Positions 21,562 to 34,302 of a stretch of 64,000 nucleotides of DNA are shown piece by piece. Positions within the stretch are counted from its first letter, which is position 1, and each line of letters begins with the position of its first letter. The notes below the pieces were generated by a model. The model was not told the origin of the DNA, did no database searches, and saw only the letters and a list, made by a program, of their open reading frames with translations. Where the stretch lies: NCBI GenBank assembly GCA_012931725.1, contig CM022953.1:24974609-25038608 (forward strand). The letters are read 5' to 3'. Made by a program: the position numbers and the translations under genes. The stretch is from Litsea cubeba. Taxonomy: Eukaryota; Streptophyta; Magnoliopsida; Laurales; Lauraceae.

Positions 21562-22502
21562 AAGCCGTTGATACTTTTACATCTTTAAAATGGACGAGAT
21601 AATGGCCTATTTTCTCTTATGTTCAAAGATTGGATTGGAGTAAAACTTCATCTAGTACCTATCAAATCACATATCTATGATTCCCATCCACCCCCTCCCT
21701 TTGTGTGGACCCGGTGTGCCCCACAAAATCATCATCAATATTAATTTGCTCAAGTTGCATACTAATGATGCAAGGCAAGCTCTCCCATAGAAGAGTTGTA
21801 ACGATGCTCCTTCCACGGAAAATGTTTTAAGTTGGAGCCTTGCCATTTGTAGATAAATACACTATATTAGTTCCAATCATTGTAATTGATCCAATGCAGA
21901 AAGTAACTTAAAAGATATTTACAAGCACCGACTATAATCGTCTTATTGAGAATTTCATTTGTTTGATGTATTGGGAGATTTTCTTATTTACAGTTATGAT
22001 GTGGACAAAATCAATGTATCTTGAGCATCACAAAATCAATCTTGATACTAAATTATATAAAAATAGATCAACTGCATGTCATTTGTGCCACCCTCACTGG
22101 AATATTCTATTGCTGCGCCATTTTTTCTTGCGATTCCCATCTTTTACTATATACCAAAAAGTACAAAACAAACCTCCTTCGAGGCCCACCCACAAACCTC
22201 AATCAATGGTCTAGATCATGACATGCTGTTGACATGGCAAGAAAAAAACATGTAGCCAAGCTACTTAGCATGTCTTCATGGGAATAATTGTGGACAATGG
22301 ACAAGCGAGTCTTCCCTCTCTCCATCATTGGATTAGGTTTGGGGAAAAGAGAAAGAAGGAAGAAGGGAGAAGATGGGTTTCCCGATGTATTATCTTGAGA
22401 GATGGGTAGTGACTCTTGTGGTGAGTGGCATGTGAAATGCCAAGAGGAGTTTTAGATGTGAAACGAATGTTAATAGGCCCTATGTGGCACATGCGTGCTG
22501 AT

Positions 22503-22503
<1 letters not shown>
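21562..22503. other. Unassigned flanking sequence
   Basis: AT-rich, with no open frame or motif that I can support. It separates the Tat LTR from the LINE poly(T), and it should contain the LINE target-site duplicate. Confidence 0.5.
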
Positions 22504-22543
<40 letters not shown>

Positions 22544-23230
22544 AGTTAGTTCTTCAATTTCTCAAAAATAAAAGTACAAAAATGGAAGTCTATTCTCAAT
22601 GTGATGATAGACTTCCCAAGGGGCATACCCCTTTTGTTACAAAGCATAACTAACTAAAATAAAGACATGAATCTAACCAAATAATTACAACTGCGCACTA
22701 ACAGATTGAAACAAAAGATCAATATGATCAACATTTAGCAATGGAGGACCAGGGAATCTGCTAATGATTTTACTGAAGTGTACGGTCTGAGGATGAAGAC
22801 GCACAAATTGCACAGGCTCAAAACGAGTAACCACAGCATGGAGACGTCTTGCCTGAAAACGCAGAACCCATTCCGATTTATGAGGATTAAGAAGGAGAGT
22901 ATGCAAAAAAGTATCCGTCTCATTAGTAATGGAGGAAATATCCGGTGGAACAAGCTACAACAGTTGATAGAGGCCATCATAAATATGTAGTGATTGCACT
23001 CTTCGTCCCTTCCAAGGGTGAGAAGCATCTCTCCATAAAATACCAACAAAAACCAGAGGCAATGCAGTAATTGAAAGGGGCCACCCATGCGGTCTTTCAG
23101 TAACCAGAGTAGGAACCATAACTGGAACATGCACAGGAACATTCCAATGACATCGAATGTCAATAGGTAATATAAGATCAAGGTATAATATCTTGGTTGT
23201 CACCACCTGAACAATACGCTGCACTATAGA
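22504..23230 (-). mobile_element. L1-type LINE A, 3' end
   Basis: A run of 32 T at 22504-22535 marks the poly(A) tail of a minus-strand LINE. Upstream on the minus strand are degenerate C-terminal ORF2 fragments, which continue across the solo LTR into the block at 25078. The final frame ends in a short tail (SVSAQL) shortly before the poly(A). ATAGA at 23226-23230 is one copy of the solo LTR target duplication. Confidence 0.75.
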
Positions 23231-25077
23231 TGTTAGTTTTATGGACTCAATCCAGTAGGTGATATAATAAATTGATTAATTTCTTTATTTATTAATATAT
23301 TCACGCTATCATTTCATGAGATGAATGGTGTTTTATTATATATGTGCACATAACCAATACGAATAATATGATGGTTCATGAGATGAACCGGATTCCACAA
23401 GTATATTAGATGTAACACATGTCTGTGGATGAGATCCATATACTGGAGACATGTATAGCAAATCCTATACTTTAAATATCTTCACAACTAGTGATGAGAC
23501 TGGACATCTCATACTGACAAGGTTGCAGTACTTTGATCAATATGAGATAGTGTGATTTATCTCGATCATCAGAATGGAAGATTCTGGATCATAGTACTGG
23601 TACATTGGATGTATTGAAGGACCATGAGAAGCACCTTATGAACACTGTCTTTTAAATTTAAGGTCTGCTCTCATAATTCCCTAGCAGTAAGCTCTCAATC
23701 CTGAGACATTAATAAACTCAAGTTTCTATCTATTCATTTGCTTTGAGTCACCAATGAGTGAGGCCAACTGTAGGTCAACATCTTGGTGATTTGGGTACGT
23801 GGTAGTAGAGCTGTGGGAACATTCAATGGTCAAGATGGAATCTATCTCTAATATTCCCTTGTGCCAATTAATGGATTTATCATTGGTAAGTGGGCACCCA
23901 TTCTGATTAAGAGTTAATTGGAAAGGTACTTATGATCATTATAATTAATTGGGGCTCAAGGATAATAAGATGTGGATCTAGTTTGGAAGTCAGATCCAAT
24001 TAATCCATAGATATTGATAGAGGGGCCTATTTGTGGTAATGTGGAAGTTTAGGGTCTTCTATGTAATATTCCTAAGACTGGAGTTCAATTGCATTTATAT
24101 AGTGGAGTTATTTACAATTAACTGTGGGCCCGGACTGCACATGAGATGCGGGGTCGCGAGTCCAGTTGGAGCCAGCTTTCTAAGGAATCCCTAGTGGTCC
24201 CCACGCTAGCCTAATTATTAGAAAGATACTAATTTTAGTTGAACTCTAAAAGGAAAGTTACTATTTCTATTTGAAGTGAGACTTCTAATAGTGGTAATAA
24301 TAAACTTACTAATTTTAGTAGAAGTGAGACTTCTATTTTAATTTTAAAGGAATTAGAAAGTTACTAAGCATATTTGAAGTGAGACTTCTAATTGTGATTT
24401 GGTAAGTTACTAATTAATTAATGGAAGTAAGACTTCTATTTTAATTGGTAAAGAAGAGAAACTTACTAATCCTTATGGAAGTAAGACTTCTAATAGAAAT
24501 TAGTAAGTGGGGCTTGCAAAAGCTATAAAAGAAGAAGAGGAGGTGTTGCACGCCGATGATCGTTCATTGGGATTCATGCCCAAGGAAACTCAAATCCAAG
24601 TGTTGGACGTCCATAGCTTCTTGTGCAAGAGTTGCACATCTTAGTTTTCTCCTCTCCCTCTTCTAGTTCTCTTCTAGTTCCTCCTTTGAGTTCCTAGTAG
24701 TTTTCTCTTGGAGATCCCACCATCTTCTTGAGAAAGAGAGAATCTGATACGGGTCATAGCGTGGAAGATCAAGAGGTCTTGGAGATTCCTATTTGATTAG
24801 TGATAGCGTTTCATCATCAAAGAAAGACGCAACTTCTCCATTAGAGCACAACCGAGCTCCAAAGGTATAATCTACTTCCTTGCATGTTGCAGATTTATTT
24901 GTAGCTTATATATTGATGGTTCTATCTTTTAGATAGATTGTTTTACTGATCATGATGGCTGACATTGAGGGTATGTATCCTGGATTGGGTTTTAGAGCCT
25001 TCTGGATAATTAATCCCTGCATCAAGTGGGTCAAAAGTTTTTGAAACCAATCCTAGAGGCCCATCTATTTCCAACAA
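23231..25077 (+). mobile_element. Solo copia LTR inserted in LINE A
   Basis: It begins TGTTAG and ends CCAACA. It is flanked by the exact 5-bp duplication ATAGA (23226-23230 and 25078-25082). It is homologous end to end with the LTRs of the copia element at 30786-39696, but more diverged and 1847 bp long. One LTR with an intact duplication is the usual product of LTR-LTR recombination. TATAAAAG is at 24524-24531. Confidence 0.92.
24273..24490. repeat. Five GAAGTRAGACTTC palindromes upstream of the solo LTR TATA box
   Basis: Copies are at 24273, 24321, 24376, 24424 and 24478 (13 bp each, 5-bp arms, 3-bp centre). They are spaced 48-55 bp and end ~34 bp before the TATA box. The full-length element has four. 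The repeats look like enhancer elements bound by a dimeric factor. Confidence 0.85.
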
Positions 25078-27014
25078 TAGAAGCATATGGTAAGGTATCA
25101 TTCCTGAAAATCCTTGCATTACGTTCAGCCCACACATGCCATACATAAGCATTAAAAAGAAGTTTTGCAAGAACACAAGTATCAGTCCTGGTCTGATCAA
25201 TACGAGAAAGCATAGAATCTAAAAGTTCCTGAGCATTAGAAAATTGATTGGGATGAAGCTCAATTTAGAAAGGAGGACCCCCCAAATTGCTTGTGCATAA
25301 GGACAATGTAGCATGAGGTGAGTAGACATCTCCTAAGTACAATCACACAGAACACAACATGTATCACAATCAGCATTTCTCTGCAATAGAAAATCTTTAG
25401 TTTTGAGCCTACCTTGAAAGAACATCCAAGCACAGATAGAGTGTTTTTTAATACCCCATTTGTACCAAATAGCTGAAGTCCAATGTAACTGCTGGGTAGG
25501 AATGTTGCAAATAAGGTTGTAAGCATACTTCAAAGAAAAAATCCCCTTCTCTTCAAGAGTCCAAACAATTTCATCATCAAAATCAGGCCATAACTGACAT
25601 TCATTAAGGATTATATGAAAGATATCCATCAGGGCATTCGAAGTAGGGGTTGGCAAGTTCCAGTCACCATGTACTATAAAAGTACTAACTCTTAGAGCAG
25701 TCCCCAAGCCTAGATCATACATAGCACGAAAGCCAAAACAGTCCCTCAAACGCCCCCCTGGCAGCTAGGGATCAGTCCAAAAATGTGTGGTGCGCCCATT
25801 CCCAATCAAGAACTTAATGTGGGGTAAAGCCAAAGGTCAAAGGGATAAAATACCTTTCCAACCCCAAGAAGCAGAATGTGGACTAGCATTATCCCAGAAA
25901 GAATCACCCTTCAAATATCGAGCATTGACCCAGATGTTCCAACAAGTTTGCCTGTTAAGAATAACATTCCATACTTGCCTAAGCAGCGCTGCCTTCGTAA
26001 CTCCAGCAATAGATCAAATACCCAGTCCTCCCATAGCAGCCGGCTGACAAATAGTGCTCCAAGCTATAGGATGAAGATAGGAAGAAGACCAGCAATTCCA
26101 GAAAAAATCTCTGATTTGGCGGTCTAAAGCATATAAAATGGACTGAGGTAGAAGAAAAAAAGTCGCCCAGAATAAATAAAATGAAGAGAGAGTAGACTTA
26201 ATCAACTCCAATCTTCCATCATAAGAGATCACCTTAGCCATCCATCCTGATAACCGATGCTGCACTTTGGCTAAAAGAGACTGACAGTCATTAAAATTTA
26301 GGCTCTTTGAGGATAGAGGTACAGCCAGATATCTGATAGGAAGAGTGGCTCCCTGAACACCCAGAATCGAAGAAATAGCAGTTTGATCTTCCTGATGATA
26401 GTTTGCATAAAAAATAGCACTTTTTAGCCAGTTGACTCCAAGCCCTGTAAAATCTCTAAAGTGCTGAAGAAAATGCTTAAGGTTTGCTGCCGCTCCTTTG
26501 GTTGCTTTGCTAAAGACAATCAGATCATCAGCAAACATCAAATGAGATATGATAACACCCTTTTTCACAAAAGGAGATGGAATCAAATTAGTAGAAGCAT
26601 ATTGATTCATCATAATAGAGAAGAACGCCATAACTATAGCAAATAGGTAGGGACATAAAGGGCAACCCTGTCGAAGACCATGGGTACCCTTGAAAAAATC
26701 CTCCGCAGCACCATTTACCAACACTGAGAACTTTGCTCCTGAAACACATTCCATAAGCAGCTTAATAACCATCTCAGGAAAGCAGAGACACCGAAGAGCA
26801 GCCTCCAAAGAATCCCAGCGGATACTATCATAGGCTTTGGCAAGATCAAGCTTAATGCACATTCTGGGATGTCCATTTTCCAGATGAAAATTATGGATCA
26901 AATCCTGAGCAAGAAGAATATTATCTGCAATACTTCTACCAGGAATAAAAACTTACTGCATTGGACCCACAAGCTTAGCAATGAATGGTTTAAGTCGATT
27001 AACCAAAATCCGAC
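25078..27014 (-). pseudogene. L1-type LINE A ORF2: reverse transcriptase middle/C-term and zinc-binding region
   Basis: On the minus strand, 27011-26014 encodes the reverse transcriptase from RILVNRLKPFI through PGRSIADNILLAQ, KLDLAKAYDSIRWDSL and HGLRQGCPL. The catalytic FADDLIVF and the thumb follow, ending near MGGLGI. The zf-RVT region follows at about 25800-25260 (for example GRLKTKDFLLQRNADCDTC). An ERNARIF motif precedes the solo LTR site. There are stops, including a TAA at 26955-26953, and frame changes, so the element is dead. The RT N-terminal part lies at 43095-43392, beyond the 16-kb insertion. L1 enzymes copy their RNA at nicked chromosomal targets. Confidence 0.9.
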
Positions 27015-27084
27015 GTCATCTTGATCCATCCTTTTCAACCCCAATAGTCCATCTTTGCAAAGTACTCATCATGTTGAACCATTC
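27015..27084 (-). other. Possible exon at the left edge of the block
   Basis: A good acceptor (TTGAAATTGCAG) precedes 70 bp with one open frame reading STLQRWTIGVEKDGSR and then TGA at the block edge. Unrecognised; it could be chance. Confidence 0.22.
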
Positions 27085-27680
27085 TGCAATTTCAAAAAAG
27101 AAAATTGGTTATATATGAAGGCGGCGCCAAGAAACGGCAATTAGAGTTTAAGTGACAATATCAATATATATGTCTGCGGTAATACTTGTGCACCACTAAA
27201 TATACAATAAAAATGATTTTCAGTTCCACATAAGTGACGTTATTTTTGAGAAACTTCTATTAGTTTCCTTAGCAATGCATACACTTGTCCCTAAAAAAAT
27301 AGGTTGAATAGTTCAATGCTAAAAGTACGTGTTAAGATCTATGACAGATATAAAACTCATTCACATGTACAATACAAGTCCAAGCAATGGCATTGTTGCC
27401 TAATCCATTCAACCACTACTTTACACTAAAGACTATAATCTACAACGTTATCTAACTAACTCAAGAAATTTACAAACCCAAACCCTGTCAGATGCAAAAG
27501 AAAGGGTGGTGACACCTACGATTAAATTTGCACCTTTAAGGCTCATGGACATGCATAACTCAGGTGGGGCAATCCAACGGTTAAGGTATGAGGTTAAATG
27601 CCGCACTTCACTCTCAGAATTGGGAAATGGCTATATTAGTGAAACAAATGGTATTTCTAAGTTTATAATAGACTAAATTC
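27085..27680. other. Non-coding sequence left of LINE B
   Basis: AT-rich, nothing recognised. It is probably intron or spacer of the captured sequence. Confidence 0.4.
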
Positions 27681-29140
27681 TTTTTTTTTTTTTTTTTTTT
27701 TGTTTAAAGGGTAATTGTATTAATAAGGGAGAAGAAAGAATACAGAGGCCAAGAAAGCCTCAAAGAAAGGGAAAATACAAGAGAAGAAAACCAAAAGACC
27801 CTGAGAAGATACAAAGTCAGCGTGAGATCAATTGTAATTGAGATTTACAGGAATATTCAAAAGTCTGAAGAGGGAGGTAAGTTGGTGGCTGGCAAAAGGT
27901 TTTGAGATCCTTTTCAGAGAGATACCCAGATCATCATGCAGATTAAGTAAAATCTGATTAAGGGAAGGATGATGGTCATCAAAAAGGGCTGCATTTCTTG
28001 CCTTCCATATGGTATGAAGAACTGAGAGAAAGACTGCTGCCATGAAGAGCCTCCCAGCTGAGTCATTACCTGTCGACAGAGCAAGCCAAATAGAAGAGGC
28101 AGAGCATGAGGTCGGTTGCAAAGCATTTGAGGAAAGCAGCAGCCATTGCCAGAGAGAAAGAGCAAAAGGGCAGGAGAAGAAAAGGTGGCTGGTTGAGTCT
28201 TCTCCGCTGAGACAGAGACTGCACCTCGAAGCTAAGGAGAAGCCAATTTGCTGCAGACGCGTATCAGAGGGTGTTCTGTTAAGCATTAGTCTCCAACCAA
28301 AACAGCTGACTCTGGGTAGGGAGATACCATTCCAAATGAGAGAAGGCCAATTGAGGATGATGCCTCTCTGTCTGATTACATTCCAGGCTGATTTCAGGGA
28401 AAGCTGGCCATCAGCAGACTCTCTCCAGTAGAGGTTGTCTCTAGTTGCGTGGTTGGGAGAGAGGTAAGAAGTGGCATTATCGAGCAGGTCTTGAACAGGA
28501 GTTGGCAGAGTCAGGGGGATATGCCAAGAGCCAGAGTGGAAGAGAGAGGCCAGCATTTGGTCCGGAGGGAATTGTAGATTGGGGAAGACTGCAGAGAGAG
28601 GTCTGTCGCCACACCATGTATCATGCCAGAGGTTGATGTCTTTGCCATTGCCAAAGGCCCAGGCACTGCCCTGGTGAAGAAGATGAGCAAGACGACGAAT
28701 TTTTTTCCAAATGCAGGAGCCATAGATGGTATTTGCAGGGTCCCAGATGCTGCTGAGCTTGAAGTAACGGTTCCTGAACCAAGCAGACCAGATGGTGTTC
28801 ATGGTGGAAGCCTGCCAGCCCAACTTGATGAAAGCTGCATTGTTGACTTCGCTGATCCTTCTGATGCCGAGGCCTCCTTCTGACTTTGGAAGGGTCACTT
28901 GGGACCAATTGACATGGTTGAACTTAGAGGAGGGAGCACTGCCAGACCATAGGAACCTTCTCATCAATCTTTCAATGGCTTTACATATAGAGACAGGGAG
29001 AGGAAGTATGGAGGCTGTGTGTAAAGGGATGCAGGAGAGTACGTGCTTAATGAGGATCAGTCTACCTGCAAAAGAGAGAAATTTTGCTTTCCAAGCTGAC
29101 AGCCTTGCTAGAATGGAATCCAGCAGAGGGAGATTGGTTT
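27681..29140 (-). mobile_element. L1-type LINE B, 5'-truncated
   Basis: A run of 21 T (27681-27701) is the poly(A) tail on the minus strand. The body starts near 29140 inside the reverse transcriptase, so about the first two thirds of ORF2 and all of ORF1 are missing. That is the normal 5' truncation of L1 insertions. No clear target duplication was seen by eye. Confidence 0.85.
27828..29137 (-). CDS. LINE B ORF2 C-terminal fragment (RT thumb, zf-RVT)
   Basis: The frame is open from the truncation point to the stop, about 436 codons. It begins with the RT C-terminal block (LSFAGRLILIKHVLSCIP), then the ERLMRRFLWSG and EGGLGIRRI motifs typical of plant L1 elements. The zf-RVT region follows (LPRVSCFGWRLMLNRTPSD, CSLCLSGEDSTSHLFFSCPF). 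An uninterrupted frame suggests a recent insertion, younger than LINE A. It has no start of its own and is not expected to be expressed. Confidence 0.88.
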
Positions 29141-30778
29141 GTACTTATTAGTAATATACTTTGTTCCCAATAATGTATGAACTCCTTGAATCAGTTTTGA
29201 GACCCTCAAATAGCATGCATTTTCAGCTTCAGAACTCAAGGTCTCTGGTTAACCTGATATCATGTCCCACACTCCCATCATTAATTAACCATCTATACTT
29301 TTCAAACACTACCTAGTACCTACAAGTCACAAGCAACCCACTCAGGTTGAGTTTATAATCTCTTATAAAAGTTTGCAAGTCCATTAGACCCAAAATGCAA
29401 ACATTCAAACAACCAATACTAGCAGGAGTACAATCCTAACAACCAATGTATGTACCAGATCCTATACAATTTTTTTAACCCAAATTATAAATATTCTCCT
29501 CTTTGATGAAGATCTCTGGTGATTATGTCATGTTGCATATCAATTATCAAGTACCCTTTGAATCAGTACTTTGTCTTCTTACCAATAACTATTTTCACTT
29601 ATGAACGTTGTGGGTCTTCCTCTCTTCTTCTTTTTTTCTCTCTATAAATATATTTAATGTTATTTTCTTTTTAAATCTGGGTTTTCCAAAGTTTATTTTT
29701 CCTAGTAACTAAATCTTGTGATATTTTATTTTTCATTTATAAACATCAAATGAAGTGGGAATCTTTAGTTCTATGTACTACTCCCATGTATTGATGAAAT
29801 AGTAATATCTATCAAGCATCATATATTGTTTCCTTTTTCTTCCTTTTTTTTCATTTTGTGATTTTTGTATTACTTATTGGTTTTTAATGATGAAGCTGGA
29901 TTCATTCATTCATTCAAATTCATTTTATTGGTTTGGTTTCTTGCTTGATTTTCTGTACTTACTTTCAATGTTTAATGTCATTTCATAGTTTGTTCAGATG
30001 CTGAAAGAAGTTCCTTTGTTTTCATTATTTCCTTTATTTGTATATCTCAAGACCACAAGGGAAGCATTATAATCAACAATTTCACTTACAAGGAACCAAT
30101 CCATACTAACAAAATCATGGACTACCTTGCACATAGGGCATGACCGGATCATGACCAAATATTGCAGCAATCGAATGATCAAAATAGCAACTTGATGTTT
30201 CCTCATGGCTGATTTTCTTTTTTCCCTTCTAGAGGGGTGACTCTCCAAAATGACATATTTCACAATCGCTAATAACACTCCATTACCAAGCTCCCTCTTT
30301 TCCAGTACAAAAGTACTTTGGACATTTCAACAGAAAATATAACAAAAATCTGGAAGTGCCATTAATATCATAAAATATAATTGCTTTCATATACTAATTT
30401 CTAAATATAGTTAACAAACAATTATGTAAAGAGGCAATAGGAAACAACTCACTCAAAGGTTCCCAATGTCACTGGTGACATCAGCATGAAGAAGGTTTCG
30501 AGACTCAAATCTCAAATCTTAGTATGAAAGGCCATTATAGCCATGGCCAACATTTCTGAAACAATGAAATGCCAGAAAATGGAATAATTAAGATACTAGG
30601 TACTTTATATTTCTTGCAATACCTTGTCTTTAGATGGTTTACCCTTTCGAAGTTCCAACGGATACCATAAAAGAACAAAGTAAGAATAAGAATTTGCATT
30701 AAGCAAAACAGGTGCAATCCAACTTCCTGGTAAGAAAACACATACAGAAACATCCTAGCAATACATATGCTAGTTGCT
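29141..30778. other. Intron-like sequence between LINE B and the copia element
   Basis: AT-rich, with one exon candidate (30623-30726). A minus-strand open frame at 29994-30278 has no recognisable domain, and I do not call it. Confidence 0.4.
30623..30726 (-). other. Candidate captured exon
   Basis: The acceptor TTTTCTTACCAG and donor ACAAG|GTATTG bound 104 bp. Two frames are open; one reads SWIAPVLLNANSYSYFVLL, which looks like a membrane segment. Not recognised. Confidence 0.35.
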
Positions 30779-31825
30779 GATTTCTTGTTAGTTTTATGGA
30801 CTCAATCCAGTAGATGATATAATAAATTGATTAATTCTTTATTTATTCATATATTCATGCTTTCCTTTCATTAGATGAATGGTGATTTATTATATACTTG
30901 CACATAACCAATACGAATGACATGATGGTTCATGAGATGAACCGGGGTCCACAAGTATATTAGATGTAACACATGTGTATGGATGAGATCCACATACGGG
31001 AGACATGTGTGACAAATCTTATACTTAAATATCTTCACAACCAGTGATGAGACTGGACATCTCATACTGACAAGGTTGCAGCACTTTGATCACTATGAGA
31101 TAGTGTGATTTGTCTCGATCATCAGAATGGAAGATTCTGGATCATAGTATTGGTACATTGGATGTATTGAAGGACCATGAGAAGCACCTTATAAACACTG
31201 TCTTTATTTTAAGGTCTGCTCTCATAATTCCCTAGCAATAGGCTCTCAATCCTGAGACATTAATGAACTCAAGTTTCTATCTATTCATTTGCTTTGAGTC
31301 ACCAATGAGTGAGGCCAACTGTAGGTCAACACCTCGGTGATTTGGGTACATGGTAGTAGAGCTGTGGGAACATTCAATAGTCAAGATGGAATCTATCTCT
31401 AATATCCCCTTGTGCCAATTAATGGATTTATCATTGGTAAGTGCGCACCCATTCCGATTAAGAGTTAATTGGAAAGGTACCTATGATCATTATAATTAAT
31501 TGGGGCTCAAGGATAATAAGATATGGATCTATTTTGGAAGACAGGTCCAATTGATCCATGGATATTGATAGAGGGGTCTACTTGTGGTAATGAGGAAGTT
31601 TAGGGTCTTCTATGTAATATTCCTAAGACTGGAGTTCAATTGCATTTATATAGTGGAGTTATTTTGCAATTAACTGTGGGCCCGGATTACACATGAGATG
31701 TGGGGTCACGAGTCCCAGTTGGAGCCAGCTTTCTAAGGAATCCCTAGTGGTCCCCACGCTAGCCCAATTATTAGAAAGTATCTAATTCTAGTTGAACTCT
31801 AAAAGGAAAGTTACTATTTTTATTT

Positions 31826-31987
31826 GAAGTGAGACTTCTAATAGTGGTAATAGTAGACTTACTAATTTTAATAGAAGTAAGACTTCTATTTTAATTAGAA
31901 AGGAATTAGAAAGTTACTAATCATATTTGAAGTGAGACTTCTAATTATGATATGGTAAGTTACTAATTATTGTGGAAGTAAGACTTC
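31826..31987. repeat. Four GAAGTRAGACTTC palindromes in the copia A LTR
   Basis: Copies at 31826, 31873, 31929 and 31975, spaced 46-56 bp. The second extends to a perfect 17-bp inverted repeat (TAGAAGTAAGACTTCTA). The last is 38 bp upstream of the TATA box. Probably an LTR enhancer. Confidence 0.85.
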
Positions 31988-32024
31988 TATTATAATTAGC
32001 AAAGAGGAGGCAACTTGAAAAAGC

Positions 32025-32034
32025 TATAAATAAG
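32025..32034 (+). promoter_or_regulatory. Copia A TATA box
   Basis: TATAAATAAG in the 5' LTR; the same motif is at 39178-39187 in the 3' LTR. Confidence 0.7.
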
Positions 32035-32545
32035 AGGAGAGGATGCCTTGGACGTCCATGCTTGCTCCTTCCATTGGGATTCACGCCCAAGGCTCTCTAA
32101 GTGCAAGTGTTGCACGAGCTCTTCTCCTCTTCCCTCTTCTAGTTCTCTTTCTAGTTCCTCCCTAGAGTTCCTAGTAGTTTTCTCTTGGAGATCCCACCAT
32201 CTTCTTGAGAAAAGGAGAATCTGATACGGGTCATAGCGTGGAAGATCAAGAGGTCTTGGAGATCCTTATTTGATTAGTGAAAGCGTTTCATCATCAAAGA
32301 AAGACGCAACTCCTCCATTAGAGCACAACCGAGCTCCAAAGGTATAATCCACTTCCTTGCATGTTGTAGATTTATTAGTTGCTGGTTCTATCTTATAGAT
32401 AAACTGTTCTACTGATCATGATGACAGAGATTGAGGACATAGATCTTGGATTGGGTTTTATAGCCTTGTGGATAGTTGATCCCTGCGTCAAGTGGGTCAA
32501 AAGTTTTTGAAACCTATCCTAGAGGCCCACCCTATTTCCAACAAT

Positions 32546-32557
32546 TGGTATCAGAGC
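32546..32557 (+). other. Copia A primer-binding site
   Basis: TGGTATCAGAGC, two bases after the LTR end. It is complementary to the 3' end of plant initiator tRNA-Met. Confidence 0.9.
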
Positions 32558-34302
32558 CTTACCTCATCTCTTATCATGTTAGATCAGTAAGCTTGATCTA
32601 ATCTTTACATGAGATGCGAAGAGGATAGATCAAGGGCTATGTACGGATCAGTTTTGATGGTTTTGCTTGGATAATTAGTAAGTCCATGTTTGGATAGTCA
32701 CAAAAGGGTCTAACAATGATGGAATGATGGTAGGAAGCCATTGGAAATCTTCAGAAGAGTTTTGGAGATGGTTTGGACACGAAATACAAAAAACCCAACT
32801 TGCAGATTTCCGTCAGGCAGGTCGACCGAGCCCTCTGGCAGGTCGACCGAACAGACTGACCGGGCAGCTCGACCCCCGCCGGGGGACACCCCCGGACCCC
32901 CTCTGCGTAGGGGGCATGAATCATAGTAGTGGCAATATTTGGCATCCTATCTTTCCATTATTGTTTGGTAACCCGGCTTTGTGAGTTGCTTTGCTAGTAT
33001 GAGATACTAACATGCAGGTTATCATGTTCTCTCCATATGGCCCACAAGTCTTTTACTTTCTTTTTATGGTTGAATGTTTATTATTGGCAAGTTGTAAAGG
33101 GCATCATGGTTTTCTTGGTTTCCCGGTTCAGGGCAAGGCATGGTGAAATTCCCTATGTGCCTTTTTTATTTCCATTAATAGATTATCATGTAAGTCTCAT
33201 CGTAGAGACATAGGAATTTATGTAATTTTCTTAATTTGTAAATTCTGGCGATGTCCGAGACTAAGAAGGAAAGTGAAGTTGGACTCCTAATCAAAGAGTT
33301 TGAAGATTACCAAAGGTGTTTTGGAGTTTCCCAAAGAGTTTGAGGAATTCCAAGTTTTTGGAAAGTCTAGAAGTCCAAGAAGTCTATTCCGTTTGGGCCA
33401 TGTGGAGGAGAGGACTAGTTTCTAATTTTAGCGTTTTCTATTTATAGTTGAATGCTTTATTTAGAATGTTTCCAAATCTGATCCAAACATAGAAAGTTAC
33501 TAATATTGGTCAAATCAAATTAATTTTTGGAAAGAGTTCTAATTAGTGTTGATGTCCCATGAGATGGACACATTGGTAACACTAATTTAAGAAACTAGAC
33601 TTTCCTTAAAATAACTTGACTTGGAACCAATCTTAAATCACATCATGAGATGATTTGATGATTCATATATTTATATATGTGGGCCCTAATACCTTAAAAG
33701 GAAATCCTCAATTTTAAAATATTAAGTGGGAGCGGGGCATTTAATCCCCATGGTTTTCCACCATAGGTCCATTGTAAGGAAAGTATTAGCCTCGCGCCAC
33801 CAAGAGAGTGGCCGTTCCCCACGGAGGGCTTTTATTTATCTGGTTACTAGATATGGATCTCCTATGGATAGTATTGATGAGACGTGGTGGGGGTTCACTC
33901 CCCAAGGAGGAGCTGCCCATCGCGGTTGTCATGCAATATTAGTTGGTGGGTCACACTTAACTAAAATAATGATGTAGTATCCCCAAGGATTTGCCTCATG
34001 TATTTTAGAAACCAAAGATAATCGGGAGTCATACATTATTTGGTATGAGATACCTAGATGATAGTGAATGATTGGGGATCAATGATAGTTAGTCTTAATC
34101 TTAATTTTCACAACTTTGATCCGCACCAATCTGTGGGGCATTTGCACTCCCCAAGGAAGCATGTCCTAGGGGATTGGGATTCCAATGTATTCTAAATTTA
34201 GTGGTTATGAGGATTCCCATATGAATTTGGTAGAATACTAAACCCTAATGTCATTTATATTCTTTCATTGAATGTATGGTTATGTGCTTTTATTTATACA
34301 GC
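32558..34302 (+). other. Long leader of copia A
   Basis: About 1.75 kb without a gene lies between primer site and gag ATG. It includes a GC-rich patch (32815-32915) with two CAGGTCGACCGA(G/A)C repeats and short inverted C/G runs. AT-rich sequence follows, ending in TTTATACAG just before the ATG, which resembles a splice acceptor. Confidence 0.6.

Larger units (their letters stand above)
30786..32543 (+). repeat. Copia A 5' LTR
   Basis: Begins TGTTAG and ends CCAACA. TATAAATAAG is at 32025-32034. Four GAAGTRAGACTTC palindromes precede it. Confidence 0.95.

Noticed and set aside
22735..23224. RNase H domain at the C-terminus of LINE A
   Set aside because: The fragments here are too degenerate, and I could not find the acidic residues of an RNase H.
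27015..27060. Left inverted repeat of the CACTA block
   Set aside because: The sequence GTCATCTTGATCC does not match the right terminus in either orientation, and no CACTACAA occurs nearby.
29994..30278. 94-codon minus-strand open frame (SRREKRKSAMRKH...)
   Set aside because: No recognisable domain, unclear splice borders, and it lies in AT-rich intron-like sequence.
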